Below are positions 34,025 to 43,495 of a DNA stretch of 64,000 nucleotides, one piece after another. Origin of the DNA: Pirellula staleyi DSM 6068 (GTDB lineage Bacteria; Planctomycetota; Planctomycetia; Pirellulales; Pirellulaceae); the NCBI GenBank assembly GCA_945875845.1, contig CAMCMB010000024.1:1-64000 (forward strand), written 5' to 3'. How positions within the stretch are numbered: position 1 is the stretch's first letter; each line of letters starts with the position of its first letter. The position numbers were made by a program, and so were the translations under genes. Under the pieces are notes generated by a model. It was not told the origin of the DNA. It did no database searches and saw only the letters and a list, made by a program, of their open reading frames with translations.

Positions 34025-35521
34025 TTACTTTCGCTTACCCCCATTCCATATCTCTATTAGGTCGTCGGAAAACTGCTTGCGGATGTTGTTTTCGGTCAAA
34101 ATCGCTTCGGTTTCGGAAGCCATTTCCTTGCGGTTGAATACGAGCTTCTCCGAACCAAGATCGGCGAATTCAATTTCCAAATAGTCGTCTTGGCAGTCCC
34201 GAATGAACTCGACGAGATGGTTCAAGCTTCGAATCTTGACTTGATTGATCGATTTGACAGTGCAATAAACGGGCGGGCGATATCCTTTTGTACTTCGATG
34301 CGAAAAAAGTGCAGCCGGAATAAAGACGAGCTCTTGCATAGTCTCACTCGCTGGAGTGCTCGCGTTGGAGAGCAAAGGACTGTTGCGAGCACCGAGTTGC
34401 ACGGCCCATTCACTGGATGCCAGAAAGGAATAAGCTACCTCAAGCGTGGCCGCCTCGAATGTAATCGGCCCAAAAATAAAATAGCGAGGGTACTTGCCTC
34501 GTATGCTCGGAAGCACCGAAGGGATCTCCTTGGGGGCACGACATTGGAGTTCGATCTCTCGACCTTCTCGCCAAATCGTCAAGGGAACCATTCCATCTTT
34601 CTCGACCACAGGACAATAGAACAAGAAGCTAAGGGTTAGTTCGCCGACCCTCACGTTGCCTTGTGAATCGATAGCATGAGGTCCGATCTTGGTAATAACA
34701 TCATCGACTTTGAGAGAATTACCCATTGGATCTCGAATCCCACTCACCATGAATCCGCCGCTCCCTTTGGGTAGCCGTAACCGAGCTCTCAGCGCGAGGT
34801 TTTCGGTGGGTTGAAAATACTCCCAAACATAGGAATTCCCATCACACCTGCCGTCTTGGATGTCTCTCAAGAATCCAATCAGTTCAATCGAGTGAATGAG
34901 ATAGCCAATACTATTTGCATTTGCGAGACCACTAAATGCAACCCCAACCACTTTGCCGTTTGAGATCGCTGGGCCTCCACTACTGCCCGGATTGATGGCG
35001 GCATCGATTTGAGCTCGCAGACCAAACTGATTGACGCCGATTGCAGTATACTCAATCCGCGAAACGACCCCTTTTGTAATCGCAATTTGACTTCCACCAA
35101 CCGGATAGCCGTACACGTTGACTTCGGAACGCAGCGGTGTAATCTCGCTATCGACCATCAGCGGCTCGATGTTGTTCAACGCGTCCGGATCGGTCACTCG
35201 CAAGACGGCGAGGTCGAGACCGTGAGAAATCGACTCTACGATCGCCTCCATTTTTTCATCGGACTGATCAGGCTGAACATAAACTTGAGATGCATGCTGA
35301 ACGACGTGCGCATTGGTCACAATACGTTTGCCTGAAATGACGAAGCCTGTTCCGCCACTTTGGGTTGGGGTCGCTTTGTTCCAAGGGGCAAAATAATCAG
35401 GACTGCGTATCGTCACACTGATTTTAACAATCGATGCATTGACCTTATCGTACGCTTCGACACGAATCGAAAATAGCACCGCGTACGCGACGAGGGATGC
35501 GAGAAAAATCGTACGAATCAT
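34025..35521 (-). CDS. Exported trypsin-like serine protease (Deg/HtrA type)
   Basis: 498 residues with a signal peptide (TIFLASLVAYAVLFSIRVEA). The catalytic triad is visible: H72 in IVTNAHVV, D103 in GLDLAVL, S181 in INPGSSGGPAI. The sequence SGGTGFVISGKRIVTNAHVV and GYPVGGSQIAITKGVVSRIE resemble plant and bacterial Deg proteases of the Deg9 type. A PDZ-like segment follows at about 245-330 (SGIRDPMGNSLKVDDVITKI), and the last 150 residues (ICF-like HLVEFIRDCQDDYLEIEF) form a second, more diverged PDZ. It probably handles misfolded proteins in the periplasm. It stands alone. Confidence 0.85.
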   Translation of the reverse strand: MIRTIFLASLVAYAVLFSIRVEAYDKVNASIVKISVTIRSPDYFAPWNKATPTQSGGTGFVISGKRIVTNAHVVQHASQVYVQPDQSDEKMEAIVESISHGLDLAVLRVTDPDALNNIEPLMVDSEITPLRSEVNVYGYPVGGSQIAITKGVVSRIEYTAIGVNQFGLRAQIDAAINPGSSGGPAISNGKVVGVAFSGLANANSIGYLIHSIELIGFLRDIQDGRCDGNSYVWEYFQPTENLALRARLRLPKGSGGFMVSGIRDPMGNSLKVDDVITKIGPHAIDSQGNVRVGELTLSFLFYCPVVEKDGMVPLTIWREGREIELQCRAPKEIPSVLPSIRGKYPRYFIFGPITFEAATLEVAYSFLASSEWAVQLGARNSPLLSNASTPASETMQELVFIPAALFSHRSTKGYRPPVYCTVKSINQVKIRSLNHLVEFIRDCQDDYLEIEFADLGSEKLVFNRKEMASETEAILTENNIRKQFSDDLIEIWNGGKRK

Positions 35522-35836
35522 TCGTAAACATGCCCTTGTGGTTGTTAGTGAACTTTGGCGGAGATGTGCAAATCAAGCAACGCTGCTCATTGTAGCGAGG
35601 TGGTTCATCGCCTGTGTACCCGGAATGCGTTAGGTAGTCCCTATTCGGTTTGGGAATACCTTAGTGAAAGTCGTCAAGACTTTCGGATCTGTGGGCAGCC
35701 GAAAACCTCATCTTTCCCCACATTTCAGGCGACGAAAAGTTGGCTGATACGCAAGCCGCTAGCGGGAGAATAGACTCAGGGGGTGGGTTGCGAGGCCTTG
35801 ATGACAAGAACCACGAACCACGAACCACGAACCACT
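35522..35836. other. Gene-free stretch with a short tandem repeat
   Basis: 315 bases between two minus-strand genes. A run of AACCACG units (about 4 copies, 35810-35836) lies just behind tyrS. No gene supported. Confidence 0.45.
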
Positions 35837-37114
35837 TCACTCGAAACGCAGCAACGCGTACTTCTTTTTGCCAAGCCGCAACACGATGACGGTTTCGCTT
35901 GCTAAATCCTCAGTCGTTAGCAAGCGACCAATCCCTTCGGCTTTGCGATTGTTGATGTAAACCGAGCCACCTTCGATGGCTCTTCGCGCTTCTCCCTTGC
36001 TCGCTGCAAGTGATACAGCGATCAAAGCGTCAATAAGTGTGATGCCTTCGTTCAGGCGTGCGAAAGGCAAAGTACTGCTCGGGACATCTTCGAAAATTTC
36101 CTTCAAGTCTTTGTCGCTTAGAGTGTCGATCTCAGCACCAAAGAGCGTCTTCGACGCCTTCATCGAGGTTTGCAACCCTGGTTCTCCATGCACCAAACGC
36201 GTCAGCGATTCGGCGAGTCGTCGCTGTGCTGCACCGGGCGATTGAGCCATCGCCCCTTGGATCACTTGGTACTCTTCATGCCCGACATCCGAAAGGAAAC
36301 GAAGCGTCATCAAAACATCCGCGTCGTCGACATTGATGAAATACTGATAGAACGCGTAAGGGCTTGTTTTTTCTGCGGAAAGGAAAACAGCCCCTTTCTC
36401 AGTCTTGCCCATCTTGCGACCGTCGGATGTGGTTAGCAGTGGGCAGGTGATTCCATACAATTGCCGGCTCAGCATACGTCGCCCAAGGTCGATACCCGCA
36501 GTGATATTGCCCCATTGATCGCTCCCTCCAATTTGGATTTTGCAATCGCGATGCTGGGCCAAATAGACAAAGTCGTAGGCTTGCAAAAGCATGTAACTGA
36601 ATTCTGTGAAGCTCAGACCACAATCCTGTCGTTCGAGTCGGCTTTTGACGGAATCCTTACCCAACATCACATTGACGGGGAAATTTTTGCCGATGTCGCG
36701 AAGGAAGTCGAGGAACGAAAACGATTGCATCCAATCGAAGTTGTTGACAAGGATCGCTGCATTGGGGCCATCGAAATCGAGAAACCTTCGCATCTGTTGC
36801 TCGATGCCTGCGACATTATGCTGCAAGGTGTCTCTCGAAAGCAGCACGCGTTCGTCGCTCTTGCCGCTCGGGTCTCCTACCATCCCAGTAGCTCCACCGA
36901 CCAAAGCGATTGGCCGATGCCCTGCTTGTTGAAATCGCCTCAGCATCATTAGAGGCAATAAGGAACCGACGTGGAGAGAATCCGAGGTCGGGTCGAAACC
37001 CGCATAGACGACGGTTGAGGATGCAAGCTCCTTCTTGACCGTTTCCATGTCAGTGCATTGGTGGACCAAGCCACGCCACTGAAGTTCATCAATGATGTAT
37101 TCTGGGTTACTCAT
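35837..37114 (-). CDS. tyrS: Tyrosyl-tRNA synthetase
   Basis: 425 residues, the bacterial TyrS1 length. The class I signatures are the HIGH-type HVGS (48-51, in SDSLHVGSLLPLMMLRRF) and the KMSKS-type KMGKT in DGRKMGKTEKGAVFLS. Tyrosine-binding context: YAGFDPTSDS, YMLLQAYDFVYL and IGGSDQWGNITAGIDLGRRM. A C-terminal S4 RNA-binding domain is present (GEARRAIEGGSVYINNRKA). It charges tRNA-Tyr with tyrosine in the cytoplasm. ispD lies 53 nt upstream on the same strand, so both may belong to one transcript with the ABC and PII genes. Confidence 0.97.
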   Translation of the reverse strand: MSNPEYIIDELQWRGLVHQCTDMETVKKELASSTVVYAGFDPTSDSLHVGSLLPLMMLRRFQQAGHRPIALVGGATGMVGDPSGKSDERVLLSRDTLQHNVAGIEQQMRRFLDFDGPNAAILVNNFDWMQSFSFLDFLRDIGKNFPVNVMLGKDSVKSRLERQDCGLSFTEFSYMLLQAYDFVYLAQHRDCKIQIGGSDQWGNITAGIDLGRRMLSRQLYGITCPLLTTSDGRKMGKTEKGAVFLSAEKTSPYAFYQYFINVDDADVLMTLRFLSDVGHEEYQVIQGAMAQSPGAAQRRLAESLTRLVHGEPGLQTSMKASKTLFGAEIDTLSDKDLKEIFEDVPSSTLPFARLNEGITLIDALIAVSLAASKGEARRAIEGGSVYINNRKAEGIGRLLTTEDLASETVIVLRLGKKKYALLRFE

Positions 37115-37166
37115 CGTACCGACGATCCTCGAACAGGGGCGATCCTTGCATACGGGCGTTCCTTGC

Positions 37167-37874
37167 TTAGAAAAACGGGTTATCTCTTGATCGTTGAGGC
37201 GTTTTGAGGAACGCTTCTGCCATTCTCAAGTCCTCTTTCGTGGTGATTTTAATATTGGATTCCGGGCCTTCCACGCAAGTGACAGGCGTGCCGCTCAGTT
37301 CGACGATTTGCGAGTCGTCGGTCGGATTTCCTTGTATTTTTGCATAGGCATTTTTGAGGATACTCGCCTTGAAAATTTGCGGAGTTTGAGCTTGCCAGAG
37401 CCCTTCACGTGCGACCGTTTCCAGGATTTGGTCCGAGCTTGAACAACGTTTGACGGTCGACCTAATCGGTGATGCTAGTATCGCGGCGCCCGTTCGAATG
37501 GCAACGGCGATCACGGCATCGAGCGATTGCTTTGTCAAGCATGGGCGAGCCGCGTCGTGCACACCAATCCATTGAATTTCCGGTCGCACTTTTTCGAGTG
37601 CGTTTCGGATGGAATGAAATCTCTCGGCACCACCGAAGACAACTTCCACGCATAGCATGGACAAGTTGCCAGCGAACTTTTCTTGAACGAGATCCTTGTC
37701 TTCGGGGGCGATCGCCATAATGATCTGGCCGATGCGAGGATGCTCCGAAAAGAGCTGAGCGCTATGTTGCCAAACGGGTTTGCCGGATGCCAGTGTGAAA
37801 ACTTTTTTGGAATAGGGGTCCTTGAACCGCGAACTCTTGCCTGCGGCGGCCAAAATGATTGCGATGTCTTTCAT
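37167..37874 (-). CDS. ispD: 2-C-methyl-D-erythritol 4-phosphate cytidylyltransferase
   Basis: 235 residues, normal for IspD. The nucleotide-binding loop is IILAAAGKSSRFKDPYSKKV, the second conserved site is GVHDAARPCLTKQSLDAVI, and the later motif is WQAQTPQIFKASILKNAY with TDDSQIVELSGTPVTCVEG. It transfers CMP to methylerythritol phosphate in the non-mevalonate isoprenoid pathway. Its ATG overlaps the stop codon of the preceding ABC gene by four bases (ATGA), so translation of the two is probably coupled. Confidence 0.94.
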   Translation of the reverse strand: MKDIAIILAAAGKSSRFKDPYSKKVFTLASGKPVWQHSAQLFSEHPRIGQIIMAIAPEDKDLVQEKFAGNLSMLCVEVVFGGAERFHSIRNALEKVRPEIQWIGVHDAARPCLTKQSLDAVIAVAIRTGAAILASPIRSTVKRCSSSDQILETVAREGLWQAQTPQIFKASILKNAYAKIQGNPTDDSQIVELSGTPVTCVEGPESNIKITTKEDLRMAEAFLKTPQRSRDNPFF

Positions 37875-38617
37875 GAGAATTCTTGGGATTGCTTGAGGGC
37901 AAGTGCTGCTTCGTCGTGATCGTAGGTATCGGAAATGATTTTGCCGTCACTCAAGACGATATTGCGTCGAGCGTTTTTGGCAATCGCGGAATCGTGTGTC
38001 ACTAAGATGACAGTTAGGTTGCGTTGCTCATTCAATTTTCGAAAGAGCTCAATCACTTCGCGGCTCGTCCTCGAGTCCAGGTTCCCAGTCGGTTCGTCCC
38101 CCATCAAAATAGAGGGATCCGTCGATAGTGCCCTGGCGATTGCAACGCGTTGTTGCTGGCCTCCAGAAAGTTGACCTGGGTGATGGTGAATTCGATCGGA
38201 CAGGCCCACGAGTGCCAACATCTCTTTCGCCCGGTCGCGTCGGAATTTTGCCGATACGGCTGGGCCATACAAAATGGGCAGTTCGACATTTTCTAAGGCA
38301 GAGGTTCTAGCCAATAGATTGAAATTTTGAAAAACGAATCCGATTTGGGCATTCCGAATACGTGCTCGTTGTTCTCGTGTCATCGAAACAACTTCCTGTC
38401 CGTCGAGCAAGTAGCTTCCACCCGTAGGACGATCCAGGCAACCCAAGGTGTTCATGAGGGTCGATTTGCCAGAACCGCTTGGGCCAATCAGAGCGGCATA
38501 CTCTCCTCGGTTCATCGTTAGGCTGATTCCATCGAGAGCCCGCACCTCAACTTCATCTATTTTGTAGATCTTGGAAACGTCCGTGATTTGAATGAGAGGC
38601 TGAGTTGAATTGGACAT
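37871..38617 (-). CDS. ABC transporter ATP-binding protein, MacB/LolD type
   Basis: 248 residues from ATG 38617; the frame is open to 38674 but the extra residues overlap glnB. Walker A is GPSGSGKSTLMN, Q loop FVFQNFNLLARTSALENVEL, signature LSGGQQQRVAIARAL, Walker B ILMGDEPTGNLD, H-loop VTHD. The NLD/ENVELP features mark the MacB/LolD group. It lies between glnB (12 nt upstream) and ispD (4-nt overlap), with no permease gene adjacent. A second ATPase of the same group is at 10045. Confidence 0.9.
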   Translation of the reverse strand: MSNSTQPLIQITDVSKIYKIDEVEVRALDGISLTMNRGEYAALIGPSGSGKSTLMNTLGCLDRPTGGSYLLDGQEVVSMTREQRARIRNAQIGFVFQNFNLLARTSALENVELPILYGPAVSAKFRRDRAKEMLALVGLSDRIHHHPGQLSGGQQQRVAIARALSTDPSILMGDEPTGNLDSRTSREVIELFRKLNEQRNLTVILVTHDSAIAKNARRNIVLSDGKIISDTYDHDEAALALKQSQEFS

Positions 38618-38628
38618 TCGGTTTTGGG

Positions 38629-38976
38629 CTAAATTGCCTCTGGGCCTCGTTCGCCGGTGCGAATACGAATGCAATCGTCCATGGGCAAGACGAAGATCTT
38701 TCCGTCCCCGATCTGTCCTTTTTCGCCTGTTTTTGCACCTTTGAGAATGGCGTTGATGGTCGGCTCGACGAATTCATCGTTGACTGCGATTTGAAGTTGG
38801 ACTTTTCGGAGCAAATTGACCGAAACGTCGTGACCGCGAAAAGCTGTCTTTTGGCCCTTTTGCCTACCAAATCCAAGACAATCCAAAACGGTCAAGCGAA
38901 AAACCTCCACTTCGGTGAGGGCTTCTTTTACCTCCTCCAATTTGCTTGGTTGCACGATGGCAATAATCAACTTCAC
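38629..38976 (-). CDS. PII signalling protein, lacking the uridylylation tyrosine
   Basis: 115 residues with the whole PII fold: MKLIIAIVQPSKLEEVKEAL at the start, GFGRQKGQ before the T-loop, GDGKIFVLPMDDCIRIRTGE at the end. Aligned without gaps to E. coli GlnB through residue 60, position 51 is valine and position 46 is phenylalanine (FRGHDVSVNLL), where GlnB has tyrosines. Covalent uridylylation at Y51 is therefore impossible. A three-residue insert (TGEKGQIGDG) precedes the ATP-binding B-loop. The protein should still sense ATP, ADP and 2-oxoglutarate. No ammonium transporter gene is adjacent. It heads a run with an ABC ATPase and ispD. Confidence 0.85.
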   Translation of the reverse strand: MKLIIAIVQPSKLEEVKEALTEVEVFRLTVLDCLGFGRQKGQKTAFRGHDVSVNLLRKVQLQIAVNDEFVEPTINAILKGAKTGEKGQIGDGKIFVLPMDDCIRIRTGERGPEAI

Positions 38977-38989
38977 TATCTTTCCTGAC

Positions 38990-39030
38990 GTTTCTAGGCG
39001 ATTTCTAGGCGATTTCTCGCCGCTGAACTA
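38990..39030. repeat. Short tandem repeat near the glnB start
   Basis: TTTCTAGGCGA is repeated about two and a half times at 38993-39018, upstream of the PII gene. It may be part of its promoter region; no clear -10/-35 pair was found. Confidence 0.45.
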
Positions 39031-39127
39031 AGACGCGGGCTTCATTGCGAACGCCTGTGCCGATGACTTGCGTGAGCGATTGTCATCTCAAAACGCGGTG
39101 TATTCAAGGCTGCATGTCGGGGCAACG

Positions 39128-40522
39128 TTAGAATTTGGCAGATATGCCTGCCGTCCAACCGTAAAATAATTGATCGTCGCGGGTCCGAAGGGCAAACGAA
39201 TCCGTGGACATGACGTTTCCAGGCCGCTGATCGGCGGAAGTAGCCAGTCGCGTGAAATACCAGCCTTCGTAACCGGCGTAGAGAACGGAATTCTCCGTGA
39301 TTCGATAATTTAGAAATCCGCATGGCTGCGCCATCCAGGTCACGCGCAAATCGGTATCGCTTTTTTCTGCCAACATTGCCGAGTTGTTGAGAACTTCAAA
39401 GGATCCGCTTGCGAAATCGACAAAAGCGCCAAGGCTCATCGAGGCCCCAATGCTAAATCGCTGACTCAATGGACGTGAAAGACTCAAGCCAACTTGCCCA
39501 CCCGCCAGAACGTTGTGGGTCGACAATCGAAAGTCCCCTGTCGAAGTACCTTTCGTAGACCCTAGATGGTAGCGTTCACTGTGATCCAAAATTCGAAGTC
39601 CAGCTAGGTAACTCGACATTCCATCACTGCTTGTACGACGGTTCACTTCGTAGGAGGCCAATTGAATCCTGTGTGATTGACGATGCTCATCGGCGGCATT
39701 GAGGGCACTCGAATGGCTGGCTTGCGCATTGCCAAAGTCCAAATTTGAGTCGACAGGGCCAGGTATCGACATGTCTCTGCCCCAATGGAATGGACCGGTA
39801 AACACGAACTCTACTTGCTCCGAAACTCCGAGAAGTCGAGCGACGGAATACCGACCGGCAGTCTCTGCATCCATCCGCCCAAAATCGCCACCTTGGGACA
39901 CGTCTCCCCCGGAATCATTGCTTCTTCTAAGATGCATTACTTCGTACCCAACCAACAGGTTTGGCCGGTTGGGATCTATTCCCAACCCGTTCTTGAGCTT
40001 CCAAGGTGCACGAGGTGTAGGTGCGGAACGGACTGCACCCGTCGCCATCGAGCCCGCGTGTGGGATACGGGTCGTTATCTCGGGCGAATAGATTGGCCTC
40101 GGATCGTCGATCGCCTGTGGCATGGAGGCATTTGCAATTCCACTACCGACAATTTGGCTAGACTCTTGAACGGGACCTTGATACTCGGCCGTGGCGGGAT
40201 ACTCGGCCGTGGCGGTGGCTCGAGTAATGGGGCTATTGGCCGAAGCATCATCGGCAGCAGGTGCTAGCTGGCTATCTGCCTGCGTTGCTAAGACGGGTGC
40301 GGCGAACGGGCCGATCGGAAACGGATGATTTGTCGTACGATTCGTCAAGTTTTCAGAAGCCACGCTTCGCAAGAATTCGCTGGATGCAACGGCGCCCGAA
40401 GGCACCGGGTCGGACGATTGAGCATGCAATTCATTCTTTGACGCGAATGTCGCTACCAAAAGCGCACTCAGAGCCACTGCAATCACCCTTTTCCATCGCA
40501 TTGCAATGAAAAGTCGGCTCAT
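39128..40522 (-). CDS. Outer-membrane beta-barrel protein, putative
   Basis: 464 residues. A signal peptide (AVALSALLVATFASKNELHA) is followed by about 140 low-complexity Ala/Ser/Thr/Pro residues. From about 170 the sequence reads as many amphipathic strands (LLVGYEVMHLRR, SVARLLGVSEQVEFVF, HRIQLASYEVNRRT, AGGQVGLSLSRPLSQRFSIG, DLRVTWMAQPCGFLNYRIT) and ends in GWTAGISAKF with a terminal phenylalanine, the barrel-assembly signal. The closest group I know is the planctomycete BBP7-like barrels. It follows 30 nt behind the pilus-N/BON gene, so the two are probably one operon. Confidence 0.65.
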   Translation of the reverse strand: MSRLFIAMRWKRVIAVALSALLVATFASKNELHAQSSDPVPSGAVASSEFLRSVASENLTNRTTNHPFPIGPFAAPVLATQADSQLAPAADDASANSPITRATATAEYPATAEYQGPVQESSQIVGSGIANASMPQAIDDPRPIYSPEITTRIPHAGSMATGAVRSAPTPRAPWKLKNGLGIDPNRPNLLVGYEVMHLRRSNDSGGDVSQGGDFGRMDAETAGRYSVARLLGVSEQVEFVFTGPFHWGRDMSIPGPVDSNLDFGNAQASHSSALNAADEHRQSHRIQLASYEVNRRTSSDGMSSYLAGLRILDHSERYHLGSTKGTSTGDFRLSTHNVLAGGQVGLSLSRPLSQRFSIGASMSLGAFVDFASGSFEVLNNSAMLAEKSDTDLRVTWMAQPCGFLNYRITENSVLYAGYEGWYFTRLATSADQRPGNVMSTDSFALRTRDDQLFYGWTAGISAKF

Positions 40523-40552
40523 TACTAGGACTCCGGTGCAATGGGTAGCTAA

Positions 40553-42067
40553 TTATCGCGTTACAGTGACATTGTCTTTGACAGGTACAAGACAAACTTT
40601 TCGAACGATCTCCAAAATCCGTATCGCGGAATCTTCGCTATCGGTCGTACCACGTACTTCAATCGTTCCATCTGCATTGGTGAATACGTCGACCTTCGCA
40701 TTTGGGAAGGCTTGTGCGACCGCAAGTTTCACATCGGGTACATCGGTAGGTTTCGAGTTGGATTTCTGCCAAGGCTGCGAAACATTGACACGAACAAATA
40801 TCGGCGTTTCCTTGGCTTCACTCGTCCAGATCTGGACAAGCGTGGTTCCAGATTGATTTCCGACGAGTGAAATCGTCTTCGTGTCGTACAGAACGCGACA
40901 GACATCCTCGTTTTCGATGGTGATAGCTTTGATGCCGCCTGGAATATCCACAGCCTTGGCCGTCCTGCTTTCCAGTTCGATGATGGCAGATGGTGTGCCA
41001 TTTGCCCAACGTGCATCCAATTTCAACGGGGGCGTTGCACCACCAATTTGCTTGACTTCCGAAGTGCTTGCGTTCAATTGGGAAAGCGATGGCGGAGCAA
41101 GTGAGACAAAGCCGTCCGGCCTGTCATTCGCATTCGATCGAGAATCCTCTATTGATTTACCGGGCAGTTGTGACGCGAGCTGTGTTTTGGCGACTACCGC
41201 AGTAGGAGGTGACGTTGTGGAGACTTCGTCCATATCGTGCACCGGCTGCGGTAGATCGATTTCCGTTGATTGCGCTAGCGATACCGTATGCGTGATTTTT
41301 GTCGATTTCGGTTTAATCTGCTCAGGCAATCTGTTTTTAGCAACGGTCGCTCCCGCAGATGCGATCGAAAGATTCGTGGGGACTTCGGATTTAGCGTAAT
41401 CATCAAACGAAACGCGGATCGGCTCTTTACTGGCAACCATCGCGATTTCAGATGCTGCGAAGTTCAAATGTGTATTATTCGACTCCTGGACTACCGGTTT
41501 GACGCTTTGTAAGTGTTGAACCACTTGGACGCCCGCCGAACCCGAACTCGATTGAGTTTTGTCACCGGAGAGCTTGACCAAGACTCTGCCATTGGTGTTC
41601 TGGTTCAACAAGTCGGCCATCGATGGAGGTGGGGGTAGCTCTGCGCGTACCGCAGGGCTGATGGGAGTCAACTTCGTTTCTGCGGTTGGAGTCATCGCAG
41701 GCGGAAACAAAGCATTTGGCGCGGAGCTCGGCGTAGGTAACACGGAGCTCGGCGTGGGCAACACGGAGCTCGGCGTGGGTAACACGGAGCTCGGCGTGGG
41801 CAACACGGAGCTCGGCGTGGGCAACACGGAGCTCGGCGTAGGTAACACGGAGCTTGGCTCAGATCCATTTGGGTTGATCAGACGGATTCCAACAGAACGA
41901 ACGGCCGGTACTTTTTTCAAACTGGCTACCGTTTTTGTAACCGAAATAGGGTCGTCGGCAAACAACGACATTGCACCATAGCCACCGCATGCGAATGCAC
42001 AAATCGCCAATGCTAGCGCTCGCTGTTTCGTCCGTTTTTGAATGGTCCTAATTTGATTCGACCGCAT
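40553..42067 (-). CDS. Pilus-assembly N-domain and BON-domain protein with heptapeptide repeats
   Basis: About 504 residues from ATG 42067 ([20 protein letters not shown]), chosen because a membrane/signal segment follows. Residues 60-110 hold six copies of SVLPTPS, encoded by a 21-bp repeat at 41723-41856. After a long Ser/Thr-rich stretch the C-terminus shows the pilus-formation N-terminal domain ([38 protein letters not shown]) and a BON-like domain ([32 protein letters not shown]). These domains usually begin a CpaC/RcpA-type secretin, but the protein stops after BON with no channel. It may be a periplasmic partner of a secretin such as that at 15587. Confidence 0.7.
   Translation of the reverse strand: MRSNQIRTIQKRTKQRALALAICAFACGGYGAMSLFADDPISVTKTVASLKKVPAVRSVGIRLINPNGSEPSSVLPTPSSVLPTPSSVLPTPSSVLPTPSSVLPTPSSVLPTPSSAPNALFPPAMTPTAETKLTPISPAVRAELPPPPSMADLLNQNTNGRVLVKLSGDKTQSSSGSAGVQVVQHLQSVKPVVQESNNTHLNFAASEIAMVASKEPIRVSFDDYAKSEVPTNLSIASAGATVAKNRLPEQIKPKSTKITHTVSLAQSTEIDLPQPVHDMDEVSTTSPPTAVVAKTQLASQLPGKSIEDSRSNANDRPDGFVSLAPPSLSQLNASTSEVKQIGGATPPLKLDARWANGTPSAIIELESRTAKAVDIPGGIKAITIENEDVCRVLYDTKTISLVGNQSGTTLVQIWTSEAKETPIFVRVNVSQPWQKSNSKPTDVPDVKLAVAQAFPNAKVDVFTNADGTIEVRGTTDSEDSAIRILEIVRKVCLVPVKDNVTVTR
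41723..41856 (-). repeat. 21-bp tandem repeat inside the pilus-N/BON gene
   Basis: Six near-identical units of GGCGTGGGCAACACGGAGCTC (plus strand) encode SVLPTPS on the minus strand. Because 21 is divisible by three, gain or loss of units keeps the frame. The plus-strand frame is open too (ELGVGNT repeats), a side effect. Confidence 0.85.
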
Positions 42068-42273
42068 TTTGCTGGCTCCGCAACTCAATTGAAATGTGTA
42101 TCGAAATGACTTCGCCATTCCCGAAAACGTTCCTCGCTGAGTCTATCGGCAAATCCTCTTTGACGAATTGAGCGAATCTGACGGTTGTAGCAATTCTGGC
42201 GAAAGAGAGAGCGGGCAATAAGCTGGGTAAACGGCCTTGATTCACCCTTCGTTTTTTGTGTAGACAAATCAAA

Positions 42274-43257
42274 ATGGCGGACATCCTTCTTACCAATTCG
42301 TTTCCAACCCAGCCGATTGAGCGGCAAATCCCGAAGCGGGGGGCGGATTGGTGTAACCACCGATTCTCGTTACATAAATCCGACGGGCCGATTGATGCTT
42401 GGGTCGTCTACGAGGATCTCGTTGCGATGGAATCGAATAGATGCCATCGCAACGATACACTCCTCATTACAGCCGAGCCACCCAGCATTCGCACGTATCG
42501 CAATCGATACACGAGCCAGTTTGGATGCGTTCGAACCAGCCACAATTCCATTCTGCACCCAAGGGCAATCAAGGCTCATGAAGCTCAACCTTGGCACTAC
42601 GGCATGTATCCCTGTAAAGCCCATGCACAGGTTCTCGACTATGATTCGTTGGCCCAAATCCGTCCACCTGTCAAATCGAAGCTACTGAGTGTTATTGCGA
42701 GCAACAAAGTTACGACGGAAGATCATCGGCAGCGTTTGCAATTTGTAGAGCACCTGCGAGCCGCGTTTGGAGATCAAGTCGACGTGTTTGGCCGCGGGGT
42801 TCGCGACGTACCGGACAAAGCGGACGCAATTTGGGACTATCGATATCATGTGGTGCTTGAAAATGACCACTCCCCTCATTACATGTCCGAAAAACTCCCA
42901 GATGGATTCCTCGGTTGGAGTTTCCCATTTTACTCTGGTGGCGAATACGCAGACCGGGTCTTTCCGAAAGGAAGTTTTGCTAGGGTCGATATCTATGATC
43001 CCGCGAAGTCAATTGATATCATTCGAAAGCATCTTTCTGCAAATGATTTTCAGTCAAAACTGCCGCTCATTGAGCAATCTCGCTTGATGGTCCTGGACGA
43101 ACTCAACCTCTTCGCCGTGCTTTGCAAACACTTCGATGCAAACAAACCATCGAACCGCACAGCGAAGCTTCTAACGCTATATCCAAAGAGACAATCGATT
43201 CGATTGACATTCGAGCGATTGATGCGAACGCTCTCCCCAGAGCTTGCAGGCTGTTGA
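42274..43257 (+). CDS. Glycosyltransferase family 10 (fucosyltransferase-like)
   Basis: 327 residues from ATG 42274 (MADILLTNSFPTQP). GT10 signatures are clear: KLLSVIASNKVTTEDHRQRL, FVEHLRAAFGDQVDVFGRGV, RYHVVLENDHSPHYMSEKLP and DGFLGWSFPFYSG. The family moves fucose from GDP-fucose onto lipopolysaccharide-type glycans. It is the first of four genes of apparent surface-glycan synthesis on this strand. Oddly its last two codons and stop (GGC TGT TGA) come from the end of a family B element at 43249, so the original C-terminus may have been different. Confidence 0.85.
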   Translation: MADILLTNSFPTQPIERQIPKRGADWCNHRFSLHKSDGPIDAWVVYEDLVAMESNRCHRNDTLLITAEPPSIRTYRNRYTSQFGCVRTSHNSILHPRAIKAHEAQPWHYGMYPCKAHAQVLDYDSLAQIRPPVKSKLLSVIASNKVTTEDHRQRLQFVEHLRAAFGDQVDVFGRGVRDVPDKADAIWDYRYHVVLENDHSPHYMSEKLPDGFLGWSFPFYSGGEYADRVFPKGSFARVDIYDPAKSIDIIRKHLSANDFQSKLPLIEQSRLMVLDELNLFAVLCKHFDANKPSNRTAKLLTLYPKRQSIRLTFERLMRTLSPELAGC

Positions 43258-43363
43258 TTGAATGGTACGACGGACTTCCAAGTCCGTCGATTTCCCCATT
43301 GACGGACTTGGAAGTCCGTCATACCGCACTTCACCAATAACGACTTCATTAAATCAACAAGCC
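43249..43363 (-). repeat. Family B MITE-like element, copy 2
   Basis: In reverse orientation the element begins GGCTGTTGATTGAATGGTAC and ends ACTTCATTAAATCAACAAGCC, with both internal GACGGACTT palindromes. It separates the GT10 and GT2 genes and overlaps the GT10 stop codon. Confidence 0.8.
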
Positions 43364-43495
43364 CCTTGTCTCGATCGAAGCCGGACGTTGTACCCATGGA
43401 ATGGCTTTGCTGGTCTCGACGCTTCTCTCGAGAGTCCGTATTCTAATCCCTTTGTTGAAAAAAATCCAAGTTTGAGCTTACTGCGAGGAAATCGG

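Noticed and set aside
41559-41981. Plus-strand open frame with ELGVGNT repeats
   Set aside because: It is the antisense of the SVLPTPS array in the pilus-N/BON gene and has no domain outside the repeat.
43262-43495. N-terminal extension of the GT2 protein into the family B element
   Set aside because: The GT2 fold starts at PLISVLMPVYN, and GTG 43496 has a good ribosome site.
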